From: Dama dama
Lineage: Eukaryota > Chordata > Mammalia > Artiodactyla > Cervidae
Direction: 5' to 3'
DNA: 64,000 nucleotides
NCBI RefSeq assembly: GCF_033118175.1
Contig: NC_083697.1
Coordinates: 28,556,001-28,620,000 of the forward strand
Program-made: the position numbers and the translations under genes
Notes under the pieces: generated by a model
Databases searched by the model: none
What the model was told of the DNA's origin: nothing
The model's input: only the letters and a program-made list of their open reading frames with translations
Part shown: positions 1 through 36,184 of the stretch, piece after piece
How positions within the stretch are numbered: the stretch's first letter is position 1
Layout: every line of letters begins with the position of its first letter

Positions 1-459
1 TATTTTGTAATGCTATGAATTTTATTTTATACTTTTAAAAGCATAAATGTAAGAAGAGTCTATGGTTTCACCAGACTGCTAAAGTGGTTTGTGACTCAAA
101 AAAGTTAAGAAAGTTGACCTCAAATTTGTCCCAGTCTGCTGTACTCTGTTAATTTAGAACATTAACATGGTCCGTTGTATTTTCATACCAAAGTTTGTTT
201 AGATTAGAGTAGTACAAATTAGCTTCTCTGGGACTTTTCTTCATGGACCTCTTGGATATCATGCGTTCCCATTGAGTAGGCAGGAATATTTCCTGCCTTG
301 TACCTTAGCTTCTGAAAGAGCAAAACAAATAAGAGGGAGAAATAAGTTAAATAAAAGTAGCTTCAGATACACTGCAAGTAGAAATATAAAACATTCTACT
401 CTTCCACTTTCTAAATTAAGAGACAATAAATACTCCATTCAATAATTTACTCTGGCATT

Positions 460-640
460 AACTGCATGGGTTCAAATTCTACTTCTATTTATCAGCTCTG
501 TGACCTTGGGACAGTAACTTAATCTCTCTGTGCGTAAGTCTCTTTATTTGTAAAAGGAGGTTAATAAGCACTGTACCTGGTACATTATAAGCACTGTATC
601 TGGTACATTATAAATGTTCTATAAATATTACTTATTGTTA
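460..640 (+). repeat. MIR SINE with a 23-bp internal tandem duplication
   Basis: The text follows the MIR core in plus orientation: a tRNA-like 'gggttcaaattc' box, then 'ctgtgaccttggg', 'cttaatctctctgtgc' and a 3' 'ataaatgttctataaat' end. A 23-bp unit, 566-588, is repeated at 589-611 with one mismatch, so the copy gained a local tandem duplication after insertion. Confidence 0.7.
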
Positions 641-689
641 TAGATTTGTTTCACCCTATGGCCAATTAATGTTTGACCAATTAATAACA

Positions 690-900
690 TTTATATAGCA
701 CTGTAGTCCACAGTGCCTGTTCACATGCATTATGACATCTGAAGCACATAATAACCCTGTGAGAAAGGACAGTTATTATTACACCTACTTTAGTGTTGAA
801 GGAACTAAGACAAGTAACCTCACCAGTATCACACAAATAGGAAGCAACGGAACAAGAACTCAAACCTGGATTTCTTCTCTCACTCCAACTGCCAAATCCT
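690..900 (-). repeat. MIR-family SINE, minus strand
   Basis: The order of landmarks is that of a reverse-complemented MIR: an 'ataaccctgtgag' stretch (Alu-independent MIR 3' half), then 'gaactaagacaagtaacc', a decayed 'tcacacaaatag' and 'actcaaacctgg' box. Diverged, so the exact ends are uncertain. Confidence 0.5.
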
Positions 901-1009
901 TTGTATCTACCACAGGAGACTGGTTACAAGAGAGAACAAAAGAAAGCTTATTCAGGGAAGAGGGAGGGGGCAGAAGTGTCGGCAGGCCATGAGGTAAGCA
1001 CTTCGGTGC

Positions 1010-1180
1010 TCTGGAACTCACAGGGTGGTCCTCTGAGTAATCTGTATCACCTAGGACCGTGTTAGAATTATAGAATCTCAGGCTCCACCCTGGCCTACTA
1101 AATCAGAAACAGCATTTTTGAACAAGTCCCGAGTGATTGAAGATACTAGTTTGAAAAGCAGGTTCACTAATTGCTCTAGT
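1010..1180. repeat. MER5-like hAT-Charlie fragment
   Basis: The segment contains the string 'agaatctcaggctccaccc' followed by 'aaatcagaaacagcattttt' and a closing 'agtttgaaaagcaggttcac', which is the layout of MER5A-type non-autonomous hAT elements. Old and diverged. Confidence 0.5.
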
Positions 1181-2200
1181 GATGCTATTATGATCACTTG
1201 AATAATATACATTTATCACAGACCTAAGCAGTTTTTATTAGGTAATACTCTAGCTTACTGCTTTCCTTTTTTAAAACTTAAGAATTAAAACTGAAAAATT
1301 GAAAACAAATTTTTATATCCATTTAATTCTTAAAGACCTTCACACTCTTAAGTGGGACCATTAAGGTGCGTTAGAAAACTTTAAGCAGGTCAGTGTTTAC
1401 CTTTCAATTCCTTTTAAAAATTAACGTCTTACTACCCTTTGCCTGAGATATGATATACTGGAAAGCAAAACCAACTCTTTGTTTTCACCGGCAGAATAAA
1501 ACCTTACATTTCTCCCCCTGGATATTTCAGATACTTTCAGTAAGTATTCAGTTTCTCGGACTCCAAACTCTGATTTCTTGAATGAGTTTTTAACTTTCTG
1601 GCTCTAGGGACTGAGACAGACCAACAGGAAGAAAAAGGTATTAGGCCTACTCCCATACCTAAACCTTGGCGATGGTGACCAAACGCAAGTAAACAGCCCG
1701 CCCCAATCCCTATTCTCCATCCTAATAATTCACAGTTGAGCTTAATTTCTAGGCTGCTCTAATTCCGGGGACTGGTCAACGAGCACACTCTTCTCTGCGT
1801 TGATCTTCTAGGCCCTGGGTCAGAACAGCACTAACTTTTCGCACGTGGGAGCACTGATCAGGGGCCTTCCAGGTTCTACTTAAAATAACTGTTCCCATTT
1901 TGAGGGGCGACTTCTCCCAGAGGTTAATCAGTCCTGGCCGGCAGGCGAGCCAATGTTGCTCACCTGCTCCACCGGAAACTTCCAACGCAGACTCAATCTA
2001 GACTAAAGGTATCCAGTAATTAACGCATAGTACCTCCCACCGCACATTCCTGATTGGGCGCGTGAGAGAGGGATGTGTCGGCTCGCGCTCTTACCAGTCC
2101 GGGGAATTCCATTTCCTCTCCCTCCCACCAGCATAAGCATTCAGGGGCGGTGCTTCCCGGTCGACTGCCCTCCCCAGCTCGAGCCTGTGGCCCATCGGCA

Positions 2201-2210
2201 TCTCGCGAGA
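2201..2210. promoter_or_regulatory. TCTCGCGAGA (BANP-type) element, copy 1
   Basis: A perfect palindromic TCTCGCGAGA. This element is known as a methylation-sensitive, activating core-promoter motif of CpG-island genes bound by BANP. It lies in the UBE2D3 island, 107 bp before a second perfect copy. Confidence 0.75.
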
Positions 2211-2307
2211 ATTTGTGGCTTTGGGGGCGGGCCCCTACCAGGAAGAGTGCACAAAACTGCCCTTAAGTCATTGCAGCGCTACAGCTCCTGTTAACCAGCC
2301 TCGAGGT

Positions 2308-2317
2308 TCTCGCGAGA
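2308..2317. promoter_or_regulatory. TCTCGCGAGA (BANP-type) element, copy 2
   Basis: Second perfect palindromic copy, 107 bp downstream of the first. Two exact 10-mers in about 120 bp is far above chance even in a CpG island, so I read them as functional promoter elements of UBE2D3. Confidence 0.75.
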
Positions 2318-2719
2318 TCCGCCTACTCAATACCAAGTGAGGAAATTGGGGGACACTTTCGGGAGGGGCGTGGGGCGCGACCGCGCAGCTGCCGCTTCCA
2401 TTACCTTCCTGCCATGGTCTCCTTCCGGTTCTCGATGCTTCTCTGAGTGTGAGGGTTTCCGCCGGTCGTCTACCCTTCCCCCCAGCCCATGACTCGCCTT
2501 CGGCCCCCGCCCTCCAAGTCCAGCCTCGGATCTGTTTAATAGGAAGGTGCTGTTCCGAAAAGGAGAAAGGGGTTGGCACAGATACCCTCGGCCCTTGACG
2601 TGGGGAGGAAGCCGTCCCCCTTCAGCCTTAGATTCGTCCTGTGCTCGAGACGGCGGCGTTGGCGGACTGATACGCGGCGGTGAAGAGGCAGGAGGAGGGG
2701 GGAGGGGCGGAGCGTGGCA

Positions 2720-2913
2720 GCTGGCAGTAGTTCCGTCAGAGCGGACATCTTGTGGCTGTGTCGTGCGCGTGAGCCCCGTAGGGCCGGGGAGGCACCAGCT
2801 GCCGCGCGGGGAGGAGGCCGAGGCCGCAGCGTGAGGGAGGCCCCGGCCCCTCTGTACGCGTGGGTGTGGACGGCTAGGGGAAGGGAAGGGAGGCTGGCCC
2901 CCTGGCCGGCCGG
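2720..2913 (+). other. UBE2D3: Putative 5' non-coding exon of UBE2D3
   Basis: Inference: GC-rich sequence without any ATG ends at a strong donor, CGG|gtaagg, with the intron starting at 2914. A matching acceptor with a long pyrimidine tract ends ttctag at 3413, which would give an intron of 500 bp and leave a 5'UTR free of upstream start codons. The left end (start site) is a guess. Transcript ends would decide. Confidence 0.4.
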
Positions 2914-3413
2914 GTAAGGGGAAATGCAGGCCTTCGGTGGCTTCAGTGACCAGCCTGTTGGGTGGGGTGGGGTGGGAAGGCTACAGAAGCCGGGGCCTCT
3001 TCTGCTTAAGAGGGAGGGGGAATGGGCGCGTCCTCGCGCCTAAGCTGGAGCCTTAGGGGCAGCTCGGGCGCGTGGGGGCTGGCGGTGGCTGGGCGGGCGC
3101 GCGCGGGAGCGCGCTGGAAGGCGGAGTGTACGGTGGCGTCAGGGGCGACACAGAATAGCTCTAGCTGCGGGGACAGCAGCACACTTCAAGCCTCTCTGCT
3201 TCCTTCCCCTCCCCGGCCGCACCTTTGAGCAGAAACCGAAAGGAGCCGGAGTCTCCTGTCTCCCCCTCCCCCCTTGCCTTTCTTTGCCCTACTGACGCCG
3301 GCATAGCGCCGACTAGGCCCCGGCTCCTCCTCTGCTGCGCCCCGGACCCTGCCCCGCACCCACCCCTTTCTCCTCCGCCTCTTCCTTTCCCACCCCGGTC
3401 TCTTCCTTTCTAG

Positions 3414-3747
3414 AGGCCGGGAAGTCAAACTTGCAGCCACCCCTCCGCTCTTCCCGTCATCCTCGCCCCCTCTTCGGGCCGGAACACGGCATAGAGGCTG
3501 GCGGTGGCTCTGCCACCCCACCCACCCCGGATCGCGACCGTTTTTGAGGGACTTGGATTCGTCAGGGTCTCTGCGGAGCCTGTACGAGTGCTGATTTGCT
3601 CCGTTTTTGCAAAAGGCGCCTGTGTCTGGCAGAGCCGGTGTGAGACGAAGAGACAATCCTTCCCAGCCGTCGGGATAATCAAAGAGTTTTGGCCGGACCT
3701 TCGAGCACACACCGAGATAGTGAGGAGCCAGACGAAAAGCACAGACT
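3414..3747 (+). other. UBE2D3: 5'UTR portion of the UBE2D3 start-codon exon
   Basis: Runs from the candidate acceptor at 3412-3413 to the base before the start codon. It contains no ATG, so the UBE2D3 start is the first ATG met by a scanning ribosome. The left boundary is inferred: transcription may also initiate inside this stretch. Confidence 0.45.
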
Positions 3748-28813
<25,066 letters not shown>

Positions 28814-28851
28814 TGCTACCTTAAAGTCAGAATAACCTGCATTATAGCTGG

Positions 28852-28857
28852 AATAAA
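28852..28857 (+). terminator. UBE2D3: Proximal AATAAA poly(A) signal
   Basis: AATAAA 38 bp past the stop, followed by a T-rich stretch near 28870. It would give a very short 3'UTR. Confidence 0.5.
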
Positions 28858-29372
28858 CTTTAAATTACTGTTCCTTTTTTGATTTTCTTATCCGGCTGCT
28901 CCCCTATCAGACCTCATCTTTTTTAATTTTATTTTTTGTTTACCTCCCTCCATTCATTCACATGCTCATCTGAGAAGACTTAAGTTCTTCCAGCTTTGGA
29001 CAATAACTGCTTTTAGAAACTGTAAAGTAGTTACAAGAGAACAGTTGCCCAAGATTCAGAATTTTTAAAAATAATGGAGCATGTGTATTATGTGGCCAAT
29101 GTCTTCACTCTAACTTGGTTATGAGACTAAAACCATTCCTCACTGCTCTAACATGCTGAAGAATCATCTGAGAGGGAGGGAGATGGATGCTGAGTTGTCA
29201 CATCAAAGGAAGCAGCATTATTCTAGCAGCATCCATTCTTGTCTAAGCCTTCCACTGTTAGAGATTTGAGGTTACATGATATACTTTATGCTCATAACTG
29301 ATGTGGCTGGAGAATTGGTATTGAATTTATAGCATCAGCAGAACAGAAAATGTGATGTATTTTATGCATGTC

Positions 29373-29378
29373 AATAAA
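29373..29378 (+). terminator. UBE2D3: AATAAA poly(A) signal
   Basis: AATAAA in 'catgtcaataaaggaatg', followed about 20 bp on by 'gttcttgttcta', a plausible downstream U-rich element. Confidence 0.5.
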
Positions 29379-29615
29379 GGAATGACCTGTTCTTGTTCTA
29401 CAGAGAATGGAAATTGGAAGTCAAACACCCTTTGTATTCCAAAATAGGGTCTCAAAACATTTTGTAATTTTCATTTAAATTGTTAGGAGGCTTGGAGCTA
29501 TTAGTTAATCTATCTTCCAATACACTGTTTAATATAGCACTGAATAAATGATGCAAGTTGTCAATGGATGAGTGATCAACTAATAGCTCTGCTAGTAATT
29601 GATTTATTTTTCTTC

Positions 29616-29621
29616 AATAAA
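29616..29621 (+). terminator. UBE2D3: AATAAA poly(A) signal
   Basis: AATAAA in 'cttcaataaagttgcataaa'; another AATAAA is at 29543-29548. Either could terminate a transcript of about 0.8 kb 3'UTR. Confidence 0.4.
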
Positions 29622-30070
29622 GTTGCATAAACCAATGAGTTAGCTGCCTGGATTAATCAGTATGGGAAACAATCTTTTGTAAACGCAAAGCTGTTTTTTG
29701 TATATACTGTTGGGATTTGCCTCATTGTTTGACATCAAAGATGATGTAAAGTTCAAGAGAATGAATATTTTGCCATGTTCAGTTAAAAGTGCGCAGTCTG
29801 TTACAGGTTGACACATTGATTGACCTGATTTATGCAGAATTAATAAGCTATTCAGATAGTGTAGCTTTAGTATGCTGCACATGATACTGGCAGCCTGGGA
29901 GTTCATAGATGGACTTGGGACCCAGCAGATTTGAAACATGTGTATGGAGTTTAAGAAATTTATTTTCCAGGTGCAACCCCCATCTAACTAAATTTTTTCT
30001 TCACCTTGTACGCTTGACAGCTGAAAAGACCATAAATAACATGGGAGTAATAATGGGTCAAAATTTACAA

Positions 30071-30076
30071 AATAAA
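30071..30076 (+). terminator. UBE2D3: AATAAA poly(A) signal with GU-rich downstream element
   Basis: AATAAA is followed within 15 bp by 'gttttggtgtgggagttgt', a textbook GU-rich downstream element, making it the strongest looking site in the 3' region. Confidence 0.55.
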
Positions 30077-31939
30077 GTACTGTTTTGGTGTGGGAGTTGT
30101 CATGAGGCTATGTTGAAGTGACTTTAATTATGTGGGATATTGAGTTTTTTTAATGGATTGAATATCCATTAAAATGGATTTGTTCAGCCATTTACATTAA
30201 TGAGCATTTAAATGCAACAGATACCATTTCAGGTGACTTAACATGAATGAATAAAAGTCAATGCTATTGGATTATTTTTTGTTTGACAAGTGCTATCTGT
30301 GCCACTTATGTAACTTCTGTAGTAACAAGGGCATTATCATTCTTCACCCTTTATAATTCTGACCCGATAGTTTTATTACTTTTTCCTAGTTTCTTTGATT
30401 GGTCCATTGCTTTCTTATGGTCCTGTATTCAATTTCTAGCACATCTGTGACTTTTCTCCACTTACATATATTTGCACTGCTTACACTTATGTGCAATCTT
30501 ACTCCTTGTCTGCACACAGATGTGGAAAGCTAGATATAAAATAAATGTTAAAGCTTGATTTTTATAAACATTTTAATATGCAGTTTGGACATGATTTATT
30601 GAATTAAGGTTCTTTAAACTGAAAGTGAAATGCATGCCTTCCGAAAATGTTTTGGCTTTGTTGAATCTGTAATAAGCATTTCATTGAGAAATATCAATCC
30701 AGTTATACCATTTTCCAATGAGTGAATTTTTCATTCTATCGTTGCTTTAAAAACAACTCAAGGGTACATATCATACTGTTAAAACTGAGTTGGATTCAAA
30801 GTACAAATAAGTAAGATACTTCCACAAGGTAAGAAACTTTTTGGCTATTTTTAGGATAATTATGAGATTCCCTCAAAATAATAGCTTTTATAGTAGGCAT
30901 ATCATTTCTTGAAAACCAGCCACAAATAAAACATTTGTCAGAGCTGGATTCTACTTGGCTTTCAAATTGACCTTTTTAGCTACAGATAACCCTTAAGTTT
31001 TTATAGAGATGACTTCCTGAAGCTATTGTCATAATGATTAATAGATGTGTCCAGTTCTCTGTGTCTTTGACTTGATGCTTTCTATATTTCCTATGTCACT
31101 TCTAAGGGAACAAGCCATAAAGGCTTCTCCAGGTTTAACAGAACAGTAAAAGTACCTGGAAAACCAACATTTTTGAATGTATGAACATTGGACTTGAGAT
31201 CATCTGCAGTGAAACCTTCAAAAGAATCCAAGAATTTGTCCTTTCTCCCATATATACTAATAGTGCCATGTATAGCACTGAAATTATTAACAGATTAAAA
31301 ATTGATTTTGGTTCTTCCTGTTTCCTACATCTTTTAATGCATAATTCAGTTTTAAATTATGTTAAGTTTATCTTAACCTGTGAAGATTATAGTCCAGTTG
31401 ACGTAATGATAAATTACGTTTTAAGTGACTCATTCCTGGGCAAGTTTGCAATGTGATAATCAGATTTAAAAGAAAAACTACTTGGCTTTCTTGTGTGGGT
31501 GTACTCACAATTTTTTAAAAGTATGAACCACAGTTAACTGGTGGTCTCAGGGGTAGTGAAACACTCACTTTTTTTTTTAATGGTTTAGTTGACATACTTT
31601 AGATATTGACCATCCTGTGTTAGTGATTTTGGAAGTGACTCAGATTAGCCATGTTTTGTGTTGGCGTAACAAAACTGTTAAATGATTGTTGATTATAGTT
31701 TTAAGTGAATTTGTCTTTTATGAGGAACCCAGTGCAAGTCACTATTGTCTTAGTGACATCGGCATAACACTTGTAATAGCTGAGGTTAACTGAGCTTAAA
31801 GAATTGTTACCATTAAAGTCTGTGTTTAAAGACACTCTGGTCTTACTTGGTAATTCCAGCTAACGTGAAATTCATGCTTAATGTCCTGTGTGAGTTCTGT
31901 TTTGAACTTACAGTTGTTACAAAAACTATGGTCTATAAA

Positions 31940-32070
31940 GAATTTAGGATTCTCAAAGTGTGAACCCAAGACCAGCAATATCAGTATGATTTGAGAAGTT
32001 CTTTAAAATGGAAATTATCAAATCCCACTCCAGGCCTACTGATTAGGAAACTATGGAATGACACACAGTG
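31940..32070. repeat. MER5-like hAT fragment
   Basis: 'attctcaaagtgtgaaccc', 'gaagttctttaaaatgg' and 'aaatcccactccaggcctac' follow the MER5A layout. Confidence 0.5.
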
Positions 32071-32744
32071 GCCTGTTTGAAGAAGCCATTAAAGTGAAGT
32101 CTGTTTGGAAGTCTGTTCTTAGCTCCCCCTTGTAATAGACTACAGCAGTGGTACTTTGACCCTATGATCATTTTACTCTTTCATGGCTGTAAGAATGTAT
32201 ATGCCCAAGTGTTAAATTTCTAACATACTTCATACTACTTTGAATTATGCCATAGGTTGATTTACAAGTTTACTTAACATGTTATTAACATCCCACAATG
32301 AACTAATTTAAGTAGTAGTCTTAACAGAACTTTATTCTGGGAAATGTGATTCAACTAATTGCCAAGTAGTGTTTAAAAAGAGTAACCAGGTGCTAGATAT
32401 TTCTGCTAAGTGTTGGCTAGATAGCTAGCTGAACAAGGATTTGAGCCCTGGTCATACCCTCTGGCTGAAGCAATTTTTGGGAGAATAAGAGGGTTGAAAG
32501 GTAAGATGTCATGTTAAGGGTGTTTGGAGTCTCCACTGAATTGAACAGATACTAAACATACCGTAAGGTAACTATAAAAATTTTGTACTCCCCTGGTGTG
32601 ATGGGAAAATAAATGGTAAAGGTATTTGGACCAGAATTTTGAAAGGTGACAGCCTCTCCCACTCCCGAAGTGTTCTATGTTAAAAGATCAAAAAGTTCAC
32701 AAAAGGCTAGGAAGCTTGCAGTTAGCTGTGTCCCACCCGCTGCG

Positions 32745-32766
32745 CCCCCCCCCCCCCCCCCCCCCC
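32745..32766. repeat. Poly-C tract, (C)22
   Basis: Uninterrupted C run; length likely variable and error-prone. Confidence 0.9.
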
Positions 32767-33519
32767 GGTCCAGGTTCCCAGTAGTTAACCACTATTTCAC
32801 ATTCTTCCCTACTACCCTGTTAACTACTCATTCCTTTCTTTGCCTCATCTTGAAAAAAATTTTAATAATTTCTGATACACAGTGTTCCTGATAGTTGCTT
32901 TTTTACATGGAATATGTTGTTTTAGTTAACATTCCATTGTTAATTCCCTCTTGCCAGGTTGTACATGTTCTGGATAAAACAATGTGTTAAGAGCCCTCTT
33001 AATTTCTTTCTGTATTGTAGAAAATGGTTTTATGAAATAACTACTTTTCATTCTTACATACTATTGTCTGAGCACTGTGTAAACTTGGTTCCTTGTTTAC
33101 CCTGTCAAATTTGAATATTGCCAAGTAAGGCCAAACAATGAAATACTTTGATATCCCTAGTTTGCTTAAGAACAGTTAAACATTACCGTATGATTACCAG
33201 CCATCTCTCCTGAACACTTGTGTAGCTTCCTATTCATCATCCACCTCACTTTGTAAAGAATGATTGACTTGATTTCTACACACAGACACACGTTTCTACC
33301 TCTTGGCCTCCGTAAGTGTAAACATTTCAGTTGCACTGGCCCCAAACCTAGGCATCGTTTCTCAAGCTTGAAAATTAAACAGCAATTCTGTCAGTTGTAA
33401 AATTTTTTTCCAGAACCTACCTGTTTACCACATTTCACTGCTGCCATGTGGTCTAAATCTATATTGTTTCTTTGGTTATTTCAAAAGCCTAAGTGGTATC
33501 CCTTCTCATTTTGTAGCAA

Positions 33520-33800
33520 TTTGTCATCGATGCAAAACCAGGCATACTCCTAAACCATATTGGGTCATGTCATCACTTTGCTCCAAACCTAATGGCTTCT
33601 CATCTCATTCAGAATAAAGGCCAAATCCTAAAAGCAGTTTACAGGCTGGAAGTGACTTTTCCCACCACTTCATCCCTAGTAACTGCCCCACCAGCTTCCT
33701 CAGCTCAGTCACACAGACCTCTATTGAGGCTTGAACATAGTGGGCTTTTTCTTACCTCAAGATGTTTGCCGTCATTCTTCCCTTTTACCTGGGATTATCA
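33520..33800 (+). repeat. L2-like LINE fragment
   Basis: 'aatggcttctcatctcattc', 'agaataaaggccaaatcc' and 'cccaccacttcatccc' follow the L2 3' region in plus orientation. The 71-codon frame across it is a remnant of the element. Confidence 0.6.
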
Positions 33801-33945
33801 AAGATAAAATATGGCTCTTCCCTAATCATTAGGTTTCAAATGTCAATCTATCAAAGTGATTTTTCTCAACTATTCTACATACAGTATCAACAGTACTGCC
33901 ACAGTAGAGCACCATGGCATGTTAAGTAATAACTATCTTAACACA

Positions 33946-34104
33946 GGGGCTTCCCCAATGGCTTAGCAGGTGAAGAATCCACCTGCAATGCAGAAGACGT
34001 GGGTTCAATCCCTGGGTTAGGAGGATCCCCTGGAGAAGGAAACTAACTCAACTAATATTGCCTGAAAAATATGGACAGAGGAGCCTGGCAGGCTATAATT
34101 GACA
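33946..34104 (+). repeat. BOV-tA SINE, plus strand, 3' truncated
   Basis: Starts ggggcttccccaatggc, then 'aagaatccacctgcaatgc' and 'gaggatcccctggag'; it ends after 'cctggcaggctata' without the usual tail. Confidence 0.85.
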
Positions 34105-34877
34105 GATGCTTCTTGACTCTCTTTAAGTATCTCAGTGAGTGGATGGACATTTCCGTTTTTGTCAGTATACATGATTACACTGACCAGCTCTTAATGTAAA
34201 AAAGCAACTAAACATGCTGTGGGGAAAGCACTTAAAAAAATTATTAATCTCTCAAGCCCAAACCAAATTGAAACCAGGAACCCAAAAGAAGCAAGCTATA
34301 ATCAGAATCTAGCTAGCATCTTGAGAACACTTGAAGAATCAAATGAAATATATTTTCATTTTCATGACCCTGGCAAAGCCCAGAATGTATTGACACCACC
34401 AAAGAGTGGTGTCAATTAGGATAAACCCATCCTAAATACAGATAGAAGAGTTTGCATGTCTTGAATCTTCATTCTCTGTGGCAGGAGAACGTTCTCTTAG
34501 AACATGTAATAATAGTTTGTGAAAATTTGCAGCTCTAAATCTTACTACGTGGATAGTCTGAAAACCCAAGCAGAACATTTTTATAAGTTGTTCCAAATCA
34601 GCAACCTGGTGCTGGTGGAAGTAAACAAATACTCTGTAGGAACTCAATAATAGCTCACAGTTAAAAATCAGAAAATAAAGTACAACTTAGTACTGTACCG
34701 TGAGTAGGAACTGATGTGCAAAAGTTTCAGACATTAAAAACATCAGATCATAAAAATTGAAAGTAAAATTTTCTTCCTTTCCAGATGACAGAAAAATCTT
34801 AAGAATATAAATTATTAGAGCTAATAATTGAATTCAGCAAAATTACAGGATACAAAATCAACACAAATTAGTTGTAC

Positions 34878-35007
34878 TTTTTTTTTTTTTTTTTTTTTCT
34901 GGCTGAGCTGCACAGCTTGCATGATCTCAGTTCCCCAACCAGGGGCTGAACCTGGGCCTTGGCAGTGAAAGCCTGAAATCCTAACCATTAAGTCACCAGG
35001 AATCCCA
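34878..35007 (-). repeat. CHR-type SINE, minus strand, inside L1
   Basis: A T-run (its poly-A) followed by 'ggctgagctgcacagcttgc', 'ttccccaaccaggggctgaac' and 'taaccattaagtcaccagg'. L1 sequence flanks it on both sides ('ttagttgtactt' and 'cagttgtatttctac' repeat as a target-site duplication). Confidence 0.85.
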
Positions 35008-35206
35008 GTTGTATTTCTACTATAAGTAGCAATGAAGAATTACAAAATGAAATTAATAAAATAATTCCATTTATTAAAAACAACATCAAGAAGAATAAAA
35101 TACTTAGGAATACATTTAACCAAGGAAGCAGGGAAACTTGGATACTGAAAACTACAAAATATTTCTAATTAAAGTCCTAAATAAATGGAAGGACATCCAG
35201 TGTTCA

Positions 35207-36184
35207 GGTATACAGGTCAAGAAGCAACAATTAGAACCAGACATGGAACAACTTACTGATTCAAACTTGGGAAAGGAGTACATAGGACAAGGCTGTATAT
35301 TGTCCCCCTGCTTGTTTAACTTATAAGCAGAGCACATCATGCGAAATGCTGGGCTGGATGAAGCACAAGCTGGAATCAAGATTGCCGAGAGAAATACCAA
35401 CAACCTTGATATGTATGATAGGTATGCAAATGATAACACTCTAATGACAGAAAGTGAAGATGAACGAAAGAGCCTCTTGGTGTAAGAAGAAAGTGAAAAG
35501 CTGTTTAAAACTCAACATTTAATAAAGGAAGATCATGGTATCTGGTCCCATCACTTCATGGCAAATGAAAGGGGGGAAAGTGGAAGCAGTGACAAATTTT
35601 ATTTTTTTGGGCTCCAAAACCACTGCTGATAGTTGACTGCAGCCATGAAATTAAAAGACACGTGCTCCTTGGAAGAAAAGCTATGACCAACCTAGACAGC
35701 ATATTTAAAAGCAGAGATATTATTTTGCCGACAAAGGTCAGTCTAGTCAAAGCTATGGTTTTTCCAGTACTCATGTATGGAGGTGAGAGTTGGAGCATAA
35801 AGAAGGCTGAGTGCAGAAGAATTGATGCTTTTGAATTATGGTGCTGGAGAAGACTCTTGAGAGTCTCTTGGACATCAAGATCAAACCAGTCAATCCTATA
35901 GGAAATCAACCCTGAATATTCACTGGAAGGACTGATGCTGAAGTTGAAGCTCCAAAACTTTGGTCACCTGATGCAAAGAGCAGACGCACTGGAAAAGACA
36001 CTGATGCTAGGAAAGATTAAAGGCAAAAGGAGCAGGCAGAGGATGAAATGGTTTGATATCATCACCAACTCAATGGACATGAATTTGAGCAAACCTTGGG
36101 AGACAGTGAAAGACAGGGCAGCCTGCTGCAGTCCACGGGGTCGCAAAGAGTCAGTCGTGATTTAGCAACTCAACAACAACAGGA
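35207..36184 (+). mobile_element. BovB (RTE) LINE, 5'-truncated, inside L1
   Basis: Begins in the middle of the BovB reverse transcriptase and reaches the 3' tail ('gggtcgcaaagagtcagtc', 'gcaactcaacaacaac'). Conserved RT C-terminal peptide text such as SIFKSRDIILPTKVSLVKAM and MLKLKLQNFGHLMQRADALE is visible. L1 words 'catccagtgttca' before and 'catctgtgttca' after form an imperfect target-site duplication. Frames are broken. Confidence 0.88.

Larger units (their letters stand above)
1..2039. other. Upstream flank of UBE2D3 with old SINE/DNA-transposon relics
   Basis: I see no gene here. The stretch is AT-rich non-coding DNA holding two MIR-like segments (about 460-640 and 690-900) and a MER5-like segment (about 1010-1180). 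GC content rises from about 1700 towards the UBE2D3 CpG island. The short open frames in this interval overlap the MIR copies, show no family resemblance and are not supported as genes. Confidence 0.6.
28814..30560 (+). other. UBE2D3: UBE2D3 3'UTR (right end uncertain)
   Basis: AT-rich sequence directly after the stop, free of recognised repeats for about 3 kb, as expected for a conserved long UTR. Several AATAAA signals suggest alternative polyadenylation. The distal end could be near 30.1 kb, 30.6 kb or later; sequence alone does not settle it. Confidence 0.55.
30561..33940. other. Intergenic or distal 3'UTR, mostly unassigned
   Basis: AT-rich sequence with no supported gene. It holds a MER5-like element near 31940-32060, a (C)22 tract at 32745-32766 and an L2-like segment at about 33520-33800. 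Part of 30.6-31.9 kb could still belong to the UBE2D3 3'UTR. Confidence 0.5.
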
